Origin: Actinernus sp. WN-2022
Taxonomy: Eukaryota; Cnidaria; Anthozoa; Actiniaria; Actinernidae
NCBI GenBank assembly: GCA_030867875.1
Contig: JAOWCC010001634.1
Location: 103,705,321-103,769,320, forward strand
Length of the DNA: 64,000 bases
Direction of reading: 5' to 3'
The translations under genes were made by a program, and so were the position numbers. Below the pieces are notes generated by a model. It saw nothing but the letters and a program-made list of their open reading frames with translations, was not told the DNA's origin and did not search any database. Shown piece by piece: positions 44,158 to 56,371 of this stretch (the first letter of the stretch is position 1; every line of letters starts with the position of its first letter).

Positions 44158-44567
44158 TGGAATTGGGTGGGGGGGGGGGGGGGGGGGCATGTGAAAAAAA
44201 AGAACTTTAAAGGGGGCTGCTCCAATAAAATGAAGAAAAAGGGGGGTCACTTTAAATAATTACGTGAATTTATCGTAATAACGGTGTGCTTTTTTCAGTT
44301 CGTTTGGTATGGGACCCCTCCCCCCAATAAAAAATAAACGGTCCCTTAGATCAATGTGTTGAAGTCTTAGCGTATAACTTGAATCAGGTTTGAAATTACA
44401 GCTGCAGAGTATATTAGTGCTGCACGTTGTATTTACTCGAGTTTCTGAGCGAGATCGATTATATTATTTAAAGAGAAAATCCTCGTTTGAGAAACTGCAG
44501 AAATAGAGTGAATAAGAAATGGAAAATATTATGTCTGCTTACCGCATATATCAAACGACAATTCGCT

Positions 44568-44689
44568 CTAGGCAGGGACGTAGCTAGCTTTTTGAAAGTT
44601 GTACACAGTATGTTATGTGTGTGTTCAAGTTGGCTGAAATTTTGTAGGCCCGGGCATACAGGCATATCGGCTAGCTACGTCCCTGCTAG
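44568..44689. repeat. Foldback repeat
   Basis: CAGGGACGTAGCTAGC and GCTAGCTACGTCCCTG form perfect arms about 80 bp apart. Confidence 0.6.
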
Positions 44690-44984
44690 GAAAGGTAATC
44701 AGCCTGCGATAACGCGAGCTGATGCGCATTGAGACCTAGTTTAAATGTAACATGGTTTCACTTCCGGTTTCCGGCCGCTTGACTTTGCCATGTCTCGCTC
44801 TAGTCCTACGACCGCGCGATAAAGTGATTAGAAAGGAGACGTGTGTGCTTTGTTGGTGTGATTCAGTCGACTCGCAAACATTAAATGGCTTGAACCCAGT
44901 TACATTAAGTTTAATGTTGTGTGCTGAACCCATACCGAATGATTTAAATATATATATATTCCTTTTGTTGTAGCATAGCTGGTG

Positions 44985-45055
44985 GGGGCCGAATCCGGGA
45001 ATCGAACTCGGGCCACAGTAGTGAGAGGCGAGGGTTAACACACTGCGCCACCCAT
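44985..45055 (-). mobile_element. tRNA-like SINE head
   Basis: On the minus strand: ATGGGTGGCGCAGTGTGTTA (A box-like), then CCCGAGTTCGATTCCCGG (B box-like), as in the heads of the SINE at 19,451. No body is recognised next to it. Confidence 0.45.
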
Positions 45056-45429
45056 GCCAATTTAAGCAATCTCGCGTATGAAACTAGTCATAAAAATAAA
45101 TTTCTTTCACGATCTCCTAATCCCTTCGTAGGATCCTGACCTCTTTCAGTATTATCCCTCTAAGTTCAATTTGTCTCATTAATATATCTTACTTTCATAT
45201 CTTACCTTTTTTACCCGAGACCTTCAGTATGCAATACCAGAACTTTACAAATGAGTCACAGAAACTTGCGATGGAAGGACTGTCACTTTTAAAAATAATA
45301 ACCAGGCCTACACCCGTACCATAAATCTAATCCTAACCGTCAGTAAACAAGTTCCCAGGTAAACGACGAGGTCTCACCCACCTAGAGCTAGGGGTCCACA
45401 GGTAAACAACGTATTCTTACTATAATGAG

Positions 45430-45830
45430 AGCTTGCTTGGTGTTCCTCATAGCTCCTCCTTAGGCCCTCTGTTATTTACTATTTATGCTAGAAAGCTATT
45501 TCAAATTATCAAAGTTCATCTCCCCAGAGGTACACGCCTACGCAGACGACACCCATCTTTACCTGTCCTTTAAACCTGACTCGGACAGTAGCCAGGCGGA
45601 AGCCATGTGTGCAATGGAATCAGGGTGCGTTAGAGATATCAGAACGTGGATGGCAGTTCACAAACTAAATCTAAATGACGACAAAACATAATTATTGCTG
45701 ATTGACACACGATGGCAACTGAACAAAGTCAATATTTATTGGTCAATTGACGGTTGGAGTATATGTGCCCCAGTGGTATCATCAGTTAAGAATCTTGGGA
45801 CGTGGTTTGACTCCTATCCTTAATTTCCGC
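45430..45830 (+). pseudogene. LINE reverse transcriptase fragment with YADD box
   Basis: Reads LLGVPHSSSLGPLLFTIYA, then after a frameshift HAYADDTHLYLSFKPDSDSS (catalytic YADD intact), WMAVHKLNLNDDKT and a broken KNLGTWFD. Only the palm region is kept. Confidence 0.75.
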
Positions 45831-45946
45831 AATATAAATAATAAATATTATTAGTATATACCAACTTAATAACCTCCTAAGAACGCGCAATTTGATTGGT
45901 TTGCAAACAGCTATACCTCCGAAACATGGGCTATTCATCCAGCAAC

Positions 45947-46525
45947 AGAATGGCCGCTGTAAACTCGCGTTTTGCGATAATTTCAGAGGAAGATATTCGA
46001 GAAATTGAAAAGCAAGCAGTACCAGAAAAAGCTACTAAATACGGGTTGAAGGTGTTTCAAGGTAAAAAAACAATATAGGCCACGAAAAACACGACTTAAA
46101 AGATAAAAAGCTATGAAATTGGCTTGTCTTTTGCACTTTTGACACAAATAATTTTGTATTTTAGAGTGGTTTTAACAGCAAGATGAGTTTTCGACAAGTA
46201 TTGTAGACATGCAAGTAGACGAGCTGAACAAATGTCTGAGAAAGTTTTACTTGTCGGCGAGAAAGAAGGAACATAGTTATTACAACAAGGCAACGCTTAC
46301 CGGCTCGATACGGGCGGCCATTGAGCGCTTTCTCCGAAATGACAACAACAAGCCTTCTCGATAATCAGTAACCCAGAGTTTCCAGAAGCGAACAAAGCCT
46401 TGAATTCCTTCTTGAAGAATTTAAGCAAGTCTGGACAAATTCGTCCTACGCAACACAAGCCACCATTGCCGAAGAAAGCGATAACAAAGTTGTACAACGC
46501 AGGCGAGCTTGTCGACTGCACGTGC
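45947..46525 (+). pseudogene. KIAA1958/Crypton-like gene fragment, spliced, truncated
   Basis: First exon (to about 46,061): MAAVNSRFAIISEEDIREIE then KATKYGLKVFQ, followed by a GT donor (CAAGGTAAAA). After ~100 bp the second part reads VDELNKCLRKFYLSARKKEH, YYNKATLTGSIRAAIERFL, and in another frame FPEANKALNSFLKNLSKSGQ with PLPKKAITKLYNAGELVD. This is the usual N-terminal domain of KIAA1958/ZMYM-type proteins derived from Crypton tyrosine-recombinase elements, as I know the family. The catalytic domain is missing: a LINE 3' end begins about 15 bp on. One frameshift and a stop show that it is not functional. Confidence 0.6.
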
Positions 46526-46539
46526 ATTGACCCGGCGAA

Positions 46540-48190
46540 GCTACATCATCATCATCATCATCTTTATTATTTAAACACGGAAACTCTAACAGCTTCACGC
46601 TGATTTCCATAGATGCCGTGTAATCTAGACTACAAATATTCAAAATACTCAATAAGCAAACTCGAAGAATATAAACCCCTAAATGCTAAATACTAATCCA
46701 AATTATATTATAACACAAATACTAAGCTTTATAATTAATTATTTGAACTACTAGCTAATGAAAGCTACATGTATTATTTACCATCAAGCAGAGTGGTAGT
46801 CGCAATTTCTTTCTTAAAGGAAACAAGAGATTTAATTTCGCGTACTCCAGCTGGAAGATTATTCCATAACTTTGCACCGTTGTATGAGAATCTCTTTTTC
46901 ATACATTCAGTTTTTGGTTTAGGAAGGCAAAGTTTGGTGTCGCACCCTCGTAGATTATAGCGGGTTAAGCTTCCAACTGTGTTAAACAACTCGGCAAGAC
47001 TGGCTGGTGCGCAATCATTTCTAATATTATGCATGACAACCGCTTTATGCTTAGCTCTTCTTTCATCTAGTCTATCCCAGCCTAGGGTATTTAAGAGTAG
47101 GCTGGAACTTGTATAGTAGTCCGCTCTTAGAATGAGTCTAGCAGCACTATTTTGTAAGATCTGTAGTTTGTCTGAAAGGACTTTACCAAATGTGTCCCAG
47201 ACTTCACAACAATAATCCAGGTGTGTTTGAATATGAGAATCATACACTTTTACAAGAATGTCATGAGATACAAATGGTCTAATCCTTTTTAGTGCTTCTA
47301 GGCCAGATACTACCTTTTTTGTTATGTAGTTAATGTGCTCTTCCCATTTTAAATTCCCAACTACTATTACTCCAACTGCTTTCGTTTGGGTAATTCTTTT
47401 TAAATATTTACCTCCTATCTCTAAGAGGCATATGGTCTAGGTTAGATAGACGCTGTCGAGAACCGATCATCAAGAACTCAGTCTTGGTAACATTCAAATG
47501 AAGCTTATTGGCTAAAAGCCAATGGCTAATCTTTAGGAGTTCACAATTTGCTCTCGATTCAGCGTCATCTATATTCGAGCCGCATAGTTACATTTGTGTC
47601 ATCAGCAAAAAGACATGGTGTTGATGCGTCTAAAACAATTTGGAAGGTCATTTATATAGATGAGAAATAACAATGGGCCTAAGATTGTATCTGAGGCACT
47701 CCACAAGTGATTAATTTCTCGCTAGATTAAATATTTTGGACTGAGCATGACTGCATTCCGTCTGATAGGTAAGATTGTAATAAGCTGATTGGCCTGTGAC
47801 TGATTCCGTACATTTTTATTTTTTCTAGTAACAATTCGTGATCAACAGTGTCAAATGCTTTTTTGAGGTCTAGATAGATTACGATATTAAAGAGACCTCT
47901 AATCCATGTTTATTAGCCATGAATTGGTGGAATTTAAAAAAGCAGACATTGTCGAATGCAGTCGTCTGAAGCCAAATTGTTTGTTTGTTAGTAGATTTTC
48001 TGAAGAAAGGTAATTGTATAATTGGTTGTATAATATTCTTTCAAAAACTTTACTGATGACCGGAAGAATTGATATGGGTCTATAATTGTCCATATCATTT
48101 CGTGCTCCATTTTTGATGCAGTGGACGGACTCGAGCTATTTTCCATTCTAAACGGGGAAACAAGAGGCCCTGAGTGGCCTTAACTCGGGC
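46540..48190 (-). pseudogene. LINE reverse transcriptase remnant with ATG-repeat tail
   Basis: Minus strand: MDNYRPISILPVISKVFERI, QFGFRRLHSTMSAFLNSTNS, then a frame-broken palm, then an intact C-terminal stretch at 47,247-46,774 (HIQTHLDYCCEVWDTFG, LQILQNSAARLILR, SYNGAKLWNNLPAGVREIKS). The 3' end is AATAATAAAG followed by an (ATG)n tail at 46,566-46,544. It is 5'-truncated near 48,190. A CR1/L2-group copy with a long clean C-terminal frame, so younger than the other LINE pieces. Confidence 0.85.
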
Positions 48191-51023
48191 CACCCAGGAA
48201 TATGTGAATACATTTAGTTTATGGAGTTCTAGCATATTTTTGACAGTGTCATACATGGTTTGTGCTTGCCTGTTTGTTGCCTCATTTCAGACCATGTGAT
48301 AGTTCTCCAGAGGATTCAGTGTTTCGTTTTCCAATTATAGAAATTGGTACATTTCCTCTTGGGTTATTTCAGCATTACTCAAGGGACAAGAAACAGGATA
48401 AATTAAGATGCGCAAAAACTCAAAATGCTGCTGAAATAATATCTTAGCAAACATATGTTCACTTCTGTCATAGCTATGTATACAATATCGAAGATCTTTT
48501 CAACCATGGAACCTCAGTAAAACCATTTCAAAATCTTGGCACTTTTATATTGCCACCTAGGTGCTTGAAGTGCAATTGCATCGAACAACAAAGCCAGTAC
48601 CAGTGTGAGATCTGACAGCACATTAGTACACAAGCTCCTGTGAATGTAACCAAGGTGAGCTTTTACCCCTGACCGATGGGCAACAAACGTCTGACAAACG
48701 CCCCTGGGTTCCCAGGGGTCGACTCCTGGGAAAAGCCACAGATACATGCAATATTTACCCACCTATTTACAACAACAAAATATTTTAAGGTAGCGGTCAT
48801 TATTATATTTTATGTAGTATGTATGCTACCATCTACTAGGTTTAGCCTGCATATTAATATAATATATATATATACATTGAGAAGCACCAAGGGAGGAGAG
48901 GAAAATAAAGACTACCACTAGGTATTGCTACTGTAATTGCTAAGGGACACTGTTTTAATAAACTCTCTCTCTATGTAAGACTATATCCACTCCACTCAAG
49001 AGTAGTCACTGCCAGAGATTCGTTTGCACTCTGTGTCATGATTTAACATCCTGATCCAAGAAAACACGAAGGTCTAATCCATCTATTCACCATTTGCAGA
49101 TGTCAGCTAGAGCATTTAGGCAGTACCTTCTCCCAGCTCTTTTAAGGTCCCACCTGGGGAACGTGGGGAGGAAAGGGACCAACACTAAGAGTGGATGCAA
49201 AGGTGGCTACACCAGGGTTTGAACTCACTACCTCTGAACCACTGAGCTTTAATACCACAATGTAGTTAGCAAACTGGAGCCAGTGAGTCTGTGGGCCAAA
49301 CTTAGTTCTGATAAAAATTAATGAGTGAAATTATACATAAAATGATACACATATAACTGAAATGTAAAGTAAATTATTAGTTCTCAAATAAATAATAGAC
49401 AAACCGATCCCAAACGATGTCTCGTATTTCAGAAATAAACATGCGATTTCCACTCGGTTTTTAGATCATTGGCATTGGAGTCGTCTGTCTTCACACCAAA
49501 TTGTGGGAATGTTTAAAACTAAAAGTACTCCTAACCCGTAGAATTTAAGTGCTGGCCTCCTGTAAGATCCAAGAACTGAGAAATCGGGCCAGTTTCTACT
49601 CTATTTGAAGCCATTAACCTAATAAATGACAACGTAACACTGCAAGCTTGCATTAAAGTTTGTGTTTATACTTACAATTCGGTTTATATAGTGTTGACCC
49701 GGCCAGACTAGCTAACTGTGCGTCCTTTCGTAAATGTGAGAATTTTCCATCGAAAGTCCCTAAAAGTCCTGTCAGCTCTAGAATAACTGAACATCTTGTT
49801 ATTTCAGTCGAAGAAACCTTTGGTTTCAGCAAAATAATAGTTAAGAATGGCTCAAATCTTAGCTCCCGTTCCTGGGAATATCGGATCGATCTTGCCTCTC
49901 TCCCTGAGAACCAAGTTCCTGCGTGTATCGAATCTAATTGGTTGATCCTGTCACGTGATGTCCATCGAACAATGGGCTCTTGTGTAATCTGATTGGTTAA
50001 CGGCTAAAAAGTTCGACGTTAAGGCCGATTTCGTGAACTCCGCGGCGATCGCCAAATAGTTCCTCGACCTACGTACAGCGAGTGTTCAGAGCCTTACTCA
50101 GTCATCTACTGCACCTCAACAGCTATCTTTGCCCTCCTGTTCTGGCCATGTGAACGGATCCCCAAACGCTGCCATCCAGGTTCAAGAAATTATGGATCAA
50201 TCGGTTTCGTTCTAGTCACAGAGGTTTACTCCAGCAATGATTTCTGGTGGTTCTTTTGTGAATTGCACCTTCAATTTCAACTTGAGTCATCCTTGAACTA
50301 ACTAGATCTTGCATGAACACGATCACACCAGATATTTAATCCAATAGTTTACTTCATTATTATATTACATTTCATTTCAGTTACCATACGGTAATTTAGA
50401 AGCGAATAAATTCATTTCCTCTCCTATTCTTGATACAAATCTGAAAAGCAAAACACACATTTCACTTTCAGAAAAAAGATTGGATACAAGTACAACCAAT
50501 GCCGTTAACATCAAGAATACGCGTAAATTTGAACTTGTGAAAACGTTCTCATACAGTTTCAACCCCGGACACACTGCCATATTCTCTCAAAGCTAAATGT
50601 TGTAGTGTCTTTTCTCTAAATCATCATGAAAAGTGTTTTTTTTATTGAAACTTATTTTTTCTCGACATTTTCTCCAAGAGCAAAGCTCATCGAGGGAGAT
50701 TATGTCTGTATTGTTTACAAAAGTAGTGGAGAGTGCATTATAGTAATATTAATATTTAACTAAATTAACAGTGATTATAATGACAAATATAAACAAATAT
50801 ATTAACAAAGTGCGTAGACAAAAGACAAAAGATACTAAATCATAGGTCAATGGTCTGCTACTATTTTCGTCAGTTAATTGTCTGATCAGTTGTTAAATCG
50901 TTTGGTTTTCAATATGAATGACTGAACATTACACATTAGAGCATTGTTTTCTTCATTGCCAATCTGTTCTGAGCCGTGTAAAAATATATGATTTTTTTGT
51001 GAATCTGATAAACTTAACCATCT
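48191..51023. other. 2.8 kb without a recognised gene
   Basis: Only chance frames. Around 49,190-49,265 the minus strand has CTCAGTGGTTCAGAGG and GAGTTCAAACCCTGG, which look like decayed polymerase III A and B boxes of another SINE, but the spacing is too short to be sure. Confidence 0.4.
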
Positions 51024-51162
51024 GGGCCGGGTTGTTCGAAGCCAAGGTTAACTTTAACCCTAGGTTAGCGCTAAATCTGTAATTGCAATCTGTACAGTTT
51101 AACCCAGGGTTAGCGATTTAACCCTGGGTTAGCGCTTAACCTTGCTTCGAACAACCGGGCCC
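51024..51162. mobile_element. 139-bp foldback MITE
   Basis: Left end GGGCCGGGTTGTTCGAAG, right end CTTCGAACAACCGGGCCC. Inside, AACCCTGGGTTAGCG-type words repeat in both senses. Confidence 0.75.
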
Positions 51163-51449
51163 TGGAATGGAGTAACTGTGCAGAGAAGGAAACTAATTGC
51201 TGACGCTGGGCGGCATATCGGGGGCAATATAGAAAATAATGTTGGACAGTTTCAATCGTTTCCCATGTACAATCGCACTAAGGATAGGGTTTAATTTACA
51301 ATTAATTATATATAGGTGCGCATTGAGAGCGCAATGATTTAAACGCAATTCGAGCCATATCGACTCAAGGAACGTTATAAATTTTGTTATATTTATTCCA
51401 ATTACAATTTTACAATTTTTTTATTTCCACACTGTTTACATAAATCAGG

Positions 51450-52440
51450 TAAGGAAAATCTAAAGTATTTTAAGATAAGTAAATATAAAAATAAAGAATT
51501 AAAAGAGAGCTATGATAGGAATATGTGTGCAGTAGTCAAAGTAGCCGAGGCTTTCGAGTTGACCACAGAATATATTACGTAATCTGGTTTTGAATAAAGA
51601 CAGAGGTTCGACAGAACGTGTACCAATATCCAAATTATTCCATGATACTAGATGGTAGAAAGGGAAAAACGATTTCTTAAAGCGCTCGTAAAATTTTCAT
51701 TTGATCGTAATGCATATCTTGATCTTTGACTTAAGGCTGGTTCACATATAATCGCCCCGATCGCCCGAATCGCGTTAAAAAATGTGCAAGCGATCGAGAC
51801 GATTCGAGCGATTCGCTGTTCACATATGATCGCACCTGATCGCATGTGAGTTCAATTCCGAGATGTATTTTCGCGCCATATTGACACAAAATGGCGGCAG
51901 AAAATCGAAGAAGAACAGCTTATTGCTTGTGAGAATAATGCATCTTGGGTACATGCAGTGCATTTTGGGACATATTTCGATCGTCCGAATCGTCCGAATC
52001 GCCTGGCCATGTTCACATATAATCGCTCACGATTGCTCGTGGCTTTTTCTCGATCGCACCGATCGCCCCGATAGAGCAGTGTTCTATCGGGGCGATCGGT
52101 GGCGATCGCGATCTCCCGATCGCCTGGATCGTCCCACAACTTAAAACGTGTGTTCACATATAATCGCCCGGATCGCCCGCGCACTATTTCAAGCGATTCG
52201 GGCGATCGGGGCGATTATATGTGAACCAGCCTTTAGTTTTACAGGTAAAAGCTCACGACGGTAGGACGGTGTATACGAGTTAACTACTTTATATAATAAA
52301 GTTAATTTATTTAGAAATCTACTAGTTACCATATTCTCCCAGCATAATTCATTTAACAGTCGCTTTCTATTAGTTCCCTTCATAGCCCCCAGTAACGAAA
52401 AGAGTTTGGCAGAGTTATGCTTGAAAAATTACGAAAAATC
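51450..52440 (-). pseudogene. LINE reverse transcriptase C-terminus split by a MITE
   Basis: Minus strand, before the insertion: KGTNRKRLLNELCWENMV, FLNKLTLLYKVVNSYTPSYR, ELLPVKLK. After the insertion: SRYALRSNENFTSALRNRFS and then, with stops, the usual tail. The two pieces belong to one LINE C-terminal domain interrupted at 51,734-52,232. Confidence 0.7.
51734..52232. mobile_element. 499-bp MITE with TTA target duplication
   Basis: Inverted ends of 40 bp (AGGCTGGTTCACATATAATC on), target duplication TTA at 51,731-51,733 and 52,233-52,235. A 3-bp TWA duplication is the mark of PIF/Harbinger elements. The body is unusually rich in CGATCG words and repeats TTCACATATAATCG internally at least four times. 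Confidence 0.75.
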
Positions 52441-52767
52441 AAATCTGTAATCATACGATATAATAAAACGTTTGGTACTCGGCGTTTAACCAGAGAAAAC
52501 ATGGCTTCCATCATGCTGAAACATGGCAGCTCAAACACAAATTCGCCCTAGGCTCACTTGTATATCTACTCGACCGGGTCCGCCGTTAACCCAAATTTTT
52601 GCTCCGTATTCCAATTGCGCATGCCAATAACGCACTACTATAAATAACTTATCCTTCGCATTTCAGCGAAAGTTCTGAAAATTATTATAGTTTGAAGCCG
52701 TTTAATGAACTGGCAGTACGTGTTTGATCAAGTCTAAAATTAAGCCTGGTCAAACACAACTACAACC
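52441..52767. other. Non-coding, nothing recognised
   Basis: No feature that I can support. Confidence 0.4.
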
Positions 52768-53421
52768 CGGGGGGGGGGGGGGGGGGGGGGGGGGGGTACT
52801 CCCATATATGGACTATACGGGGGTGATCCGCTGGACAGGTTATGGTTTTTCGAGTTTCTGATCTTAGACAGGGTATCCATTTTCACATCGACAGATCTTG
52901 AACAGGGTATGGTATTTATCTAGTGCCGTTATTTAGTCTAGTGCTTGATGAAGACTTATTTAGTTATGACACTCATTATACAAGATCACAATAAACACTG
53001 ACATCCAAGTATAGATAATTTGTTATTTGTCTTATAGAGGGAAAACTTTAACACTTTGTCTTGAACAGGGTATGGAAATTTGAGGGTAAGGGTTTCAGAG
53101 CCCCAGCGGCACACCCTACCCAACTTTGGGTAGAGTACCACAGCCCCCTCCCATCCCCCCATTCGGGCATTACCGGGGCAAAGCGGGGGACTGTCACTGG
53201 AAATTCACTCTGTTTAAGTGCCCTGGTAGGCACTTCTTTTCACAGCTTCGCCTCTCCGGCTGGGGAATGAGCGAGGGATAATCGAGGCATTCACACTTTT
53301 ATTATGGGTTAGCGGTTTTCGCGCTTTATTGTCTTAAACAGGGTAAGGGTTTCAGAGCCCCAGCGGCACACCCCTACCCAATTTTGGGTAGAGTATCCCC
53401 CCCCCCCCCCCCCCCCCCCCC
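52768..53421. mobile_element. Repeat element bounded by G-run and C-run
   Basis: Starts with a ~26-base G run followed by TACTCCCATATATGG and ends GGGTAGAGTATC followed by a ~25-base C run, so the ends are inverted. Inside, GGGTTTCAGAGCCCCAGCGG and the following ~30 bp occur twice (about 53,089 and 53,347). Words like GAACAGGGTATGG recur. Run lengths are unreliable. Confidence 0.6.
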
Positions 53422-55190
53422 CGGAACACAACAATCACTACTGATATACGGTGTAAAGGTCATTTCTCTGTTTCTCTGTAGGATTAACGAAGTCAAGCAT
53501 AACGATCTCAACAAACACGATATGGCGTCGACTGTGATGTATAACAGATATGAGTTCGCTTTGGAGAGAAATGAAGAGCGGTTGATGTGCATGCAGACTC
53601 CAGATATCCTGGCGTATTTGTTCCAGGAGGAGCATTTTACCCCTGGGAGAGCTTAGTGACGTCAACAAAATAAATACAACAAGGGGGAAAAGCCAGAGAG
53701 ATCTACACACTTCTTAAAAAGAAAGGAGGGAGTGCCTTTCAACACTTTCCACCAAGCACTTTGTGAATCCAACCAACAACAATTAGCAGACGAAGTCGAC
53801 AAGGGATCTCGGTACATTTAAAAATAAAGTTCTTAAATATCCTTAATTATGCATGCATGCTAGGTGTAAATTTATGTTATGTTGTTTGTTTGCTGATTCA
53901 GGGTGTTTGATTTTCAGTTTCAGGTTGATTTGTTTTCCCGCTTTTATTTAGTTCTTTTCGAGTGTTAAACTGACCTACGAGCCTACGAGATTCAGGATTT
54001 CGGAGTTAGGGGTTATATTACATGTAATTAGTTTATTCAGTTCGGTCCCACGGTCGAAATCCTGGCTCGAACTACGGACTTTTTAAAATTCAGTCGAGCT
54101 TCTAAACTCGGGCTGCGGCTTATGTCACCTTTTTTTCGTTAGTACATTAAAGCCTGTTTCAAACATTAGTAAAAAGCGGATCGAAAGTCTCCAATCAAAT
54201 TTAAGGGGATTCAACCGGCTGCATGCAGTTATAAACATGTTTCCCTACGGGTTTGGCTATTCCCCTGCAATACGATTTTTGCATTTTATTTTCACCTCAA
54301 GTTCAACTTACAAAGTTCATGTTGACAATCACGAGTCAGAAACGCCGTTTTTGTTGAGCTGAAAAAGATATTTTTACTGGACTATTGATGCACATGAGAT
54401 GAAAATAAACGCTGTTTTCATTTGGTTTAGCTCGCGCCGAGAAAAGAATACGAGAAATTCAAACTGGGGCCTGCGCAATACTGAAAGAACGTGATGACTT
54501 TATTTATTCCAATCAGTGTCAAGTTCACAATTATACTTTCTTTCTCAAAGTATATTCGCAGTTCATACTAGTTTGACTTAAAGTTAGCAATATTAACAAC
54601 ATGGACTGATTGACTAGAAAAATAACAGGCTCAGCTATTCAGCAGGATCTATGTACATGCGTATAACGTGCCAAGTAAATGTTACCCAGTATGATTGAAT
54701 ATTTTTCATGTTATCTATGTATGCGTCAATAATTCAACCAATCAGCTTCGATCAAAAAACTGTGTTTACCATGCAGAGCTCTGTCATAAAACTAGACATG
54801 CAATCTCGTGTCCACAATCTTCCGGTCTCTGATCAGCGGCTCGATTCCAGGAAAGACTTAGTGGGGAAACGGAGTTTTCGAGCCCCAGATTTCTGGTGTT
54901 CCTGTCTGATTGAGACCATCACTCGTGCTGCTCTTTCTTGGAAATGTTAACATCATAATGTCATAACGGCAACGTCTAGGACGACGGGCTTAAAACAATA
55001 GTCTTAAATACAAACTAAAAATCACGCAGTCGCTGGCATAGCGACTGTTCTCTTCAAAAACATACATTGTGAAAACTCCAAATTCGACGTTTTTAAAAGG
55101 GAAACTGAGCCCTAAATTACGATTAACTCAACGACTATAAAACGATGTATTCGAAAGAAATAAGTTTTGGTATTTTATTTCTCTGTGTTG
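53422..55190. other. 1.8 kb without a recognised gene
   Basis: Chance frames only; nothing repeated that I can see. Confidence 0.4.
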
Positions 55191-55317
55191 CGTGGGTATA
55201 TACTTCATGGTAGTGTTTCGTTCCATATAGTCTCCCTGTATAACTACTGTAAAACAGTAGATAAAATTATTATGCAGGGAGACTATATGGAACGAAACAC
55301 TACCATGAAGTAGTATA
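55191..55317. mobile_element. Foldback MITE with 38-bp perfect arms
   Basis: TACTTCATGGTAGTGTTTCG on (55,201-55,238) and its exact reverse complement (55,275-55,312); GGTATA/TATACC extend the arms with one slip. The loop has its own hairpin (CTACTGT/ACAGTAG). TTGCGTG on both outer sides (55,188 and 55,320) may be the target duplication. Confidence 0.75.
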
Positions 55318-55969
55318 CCGTTGCGTGTCTATGAACAGGAGAGTTCGAAAAATAACCGATTCTCCGCTGATGCATCTAGTTTGTGTGGCGGGGCTCAATT
55401 CAGTGCAAATTTTCCCATACCAAGGAGAAACAATCACACTCACAGTAAAAAGAAAACACATTGGTTGGTATTACTTCGGAGCCGTTAGTTCAGCTTTTCA
55501 ACGACGGGGACATTATTGCAAAACTAATTTATTTCACTTACTTGACGTCACTTATTACAAGATTTGAGCCGTCTGTACATAGTGGAGGAAGGTTACGCGA
55601 AACACAATATATTGATTTATAATCTAAGGCTCTTCAAATACCCTTAGGAATTATTGTTTGAGGTTTGGTAAATAAATGTACTAAACAAGATTGTTTTTTT
55701 CGGTGTATTCGGGCCTTTTTCGGAATACGCGCCCTTAACGCTTAAAGTGCATATAAGCCCTAGCCAATTATCTTTGATATCGATTGTACATGAAGTGGAT
55801 AGTCCAACGGTAGAATATTTCTTGATTTGGTGTTATGTCTACGAGATATAAAGGTTTATATTTCCAATATGCTAATGATGTGATGAGTGAAGGGCCTTCG
55901 ACCCTTTACGAAACAGCTCTGTATGCATTAAACAGAAGCAAAAGTACAACCGTGACCAGTTAACTGTGT

Positions 55970-55973
<4 letters not shown>
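55318..55973. other. Non-coding, nothing recognised
   Basis: No motif-bearing frame; an 80-codon frame at 55,325 has no recognisable content. Confidence 0.4.
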
Positions 55974-56010
<37 letters not shown>

Positions 56011-56371
56011 CATGTGGACATCCATCTAACACATGTGAGATGTGTGTTTAGAGTCTTTAGTTTCATCGACAAATCTTAGTTACTATACTTAGTACCGTGA
56101 GTATATATATAGGTCATGTGGACATCCCGTCTAACACATGTTGAATGTGTGTTTAGAGTCTTTAGTTTCATCGACGAATCTTAGTTACTATACTTAGTAC
56201 CGTGCGTTTATATATAGGTCATGTGGACATCCGTCTAACACATGTTGAATGTGTGTTTAGAGTCTTTAGTTTCATCGACGAATCTTAGTTACTATACTTA
56301 GTACCGTGAGTATATATATAAGTCATGTGGACATCCGTCTAGCACATGTGGGATGTGTGTTTAGAGAGTTT
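55974..56371. repeat. (TA)n run followed by a 104-bp satellite, 3.5 copies
   Basis: The TA run ends near 56,006. Units start with GGTCATGTGGACATCC at 56,008, 56,112 and 56,217 and AGTCATGTGGACATCC at 56,321. Each includes TAGTTTCATCGAC, ACTTAGTACCGTG and TATATATA. The last unit is partial. Confidence 0.85.

Noticed and set aside
45860..46078. Intact short gene at 45,896
   Set aside because: It is only the first exon of a truncated Crypton/KIAA1958-like fragment reading into its intron.
53384..53710. Frames around the C-run at 53.4 kb with poly-Pro or poly-Gly
   Set aside because: They are translations of a homopolymer of uncertain length.
56008..56371. CRISPR-like array
   Set aside because: Units are contiguous 104-bp satellites without unique spacers, in a eukaryotic setting.
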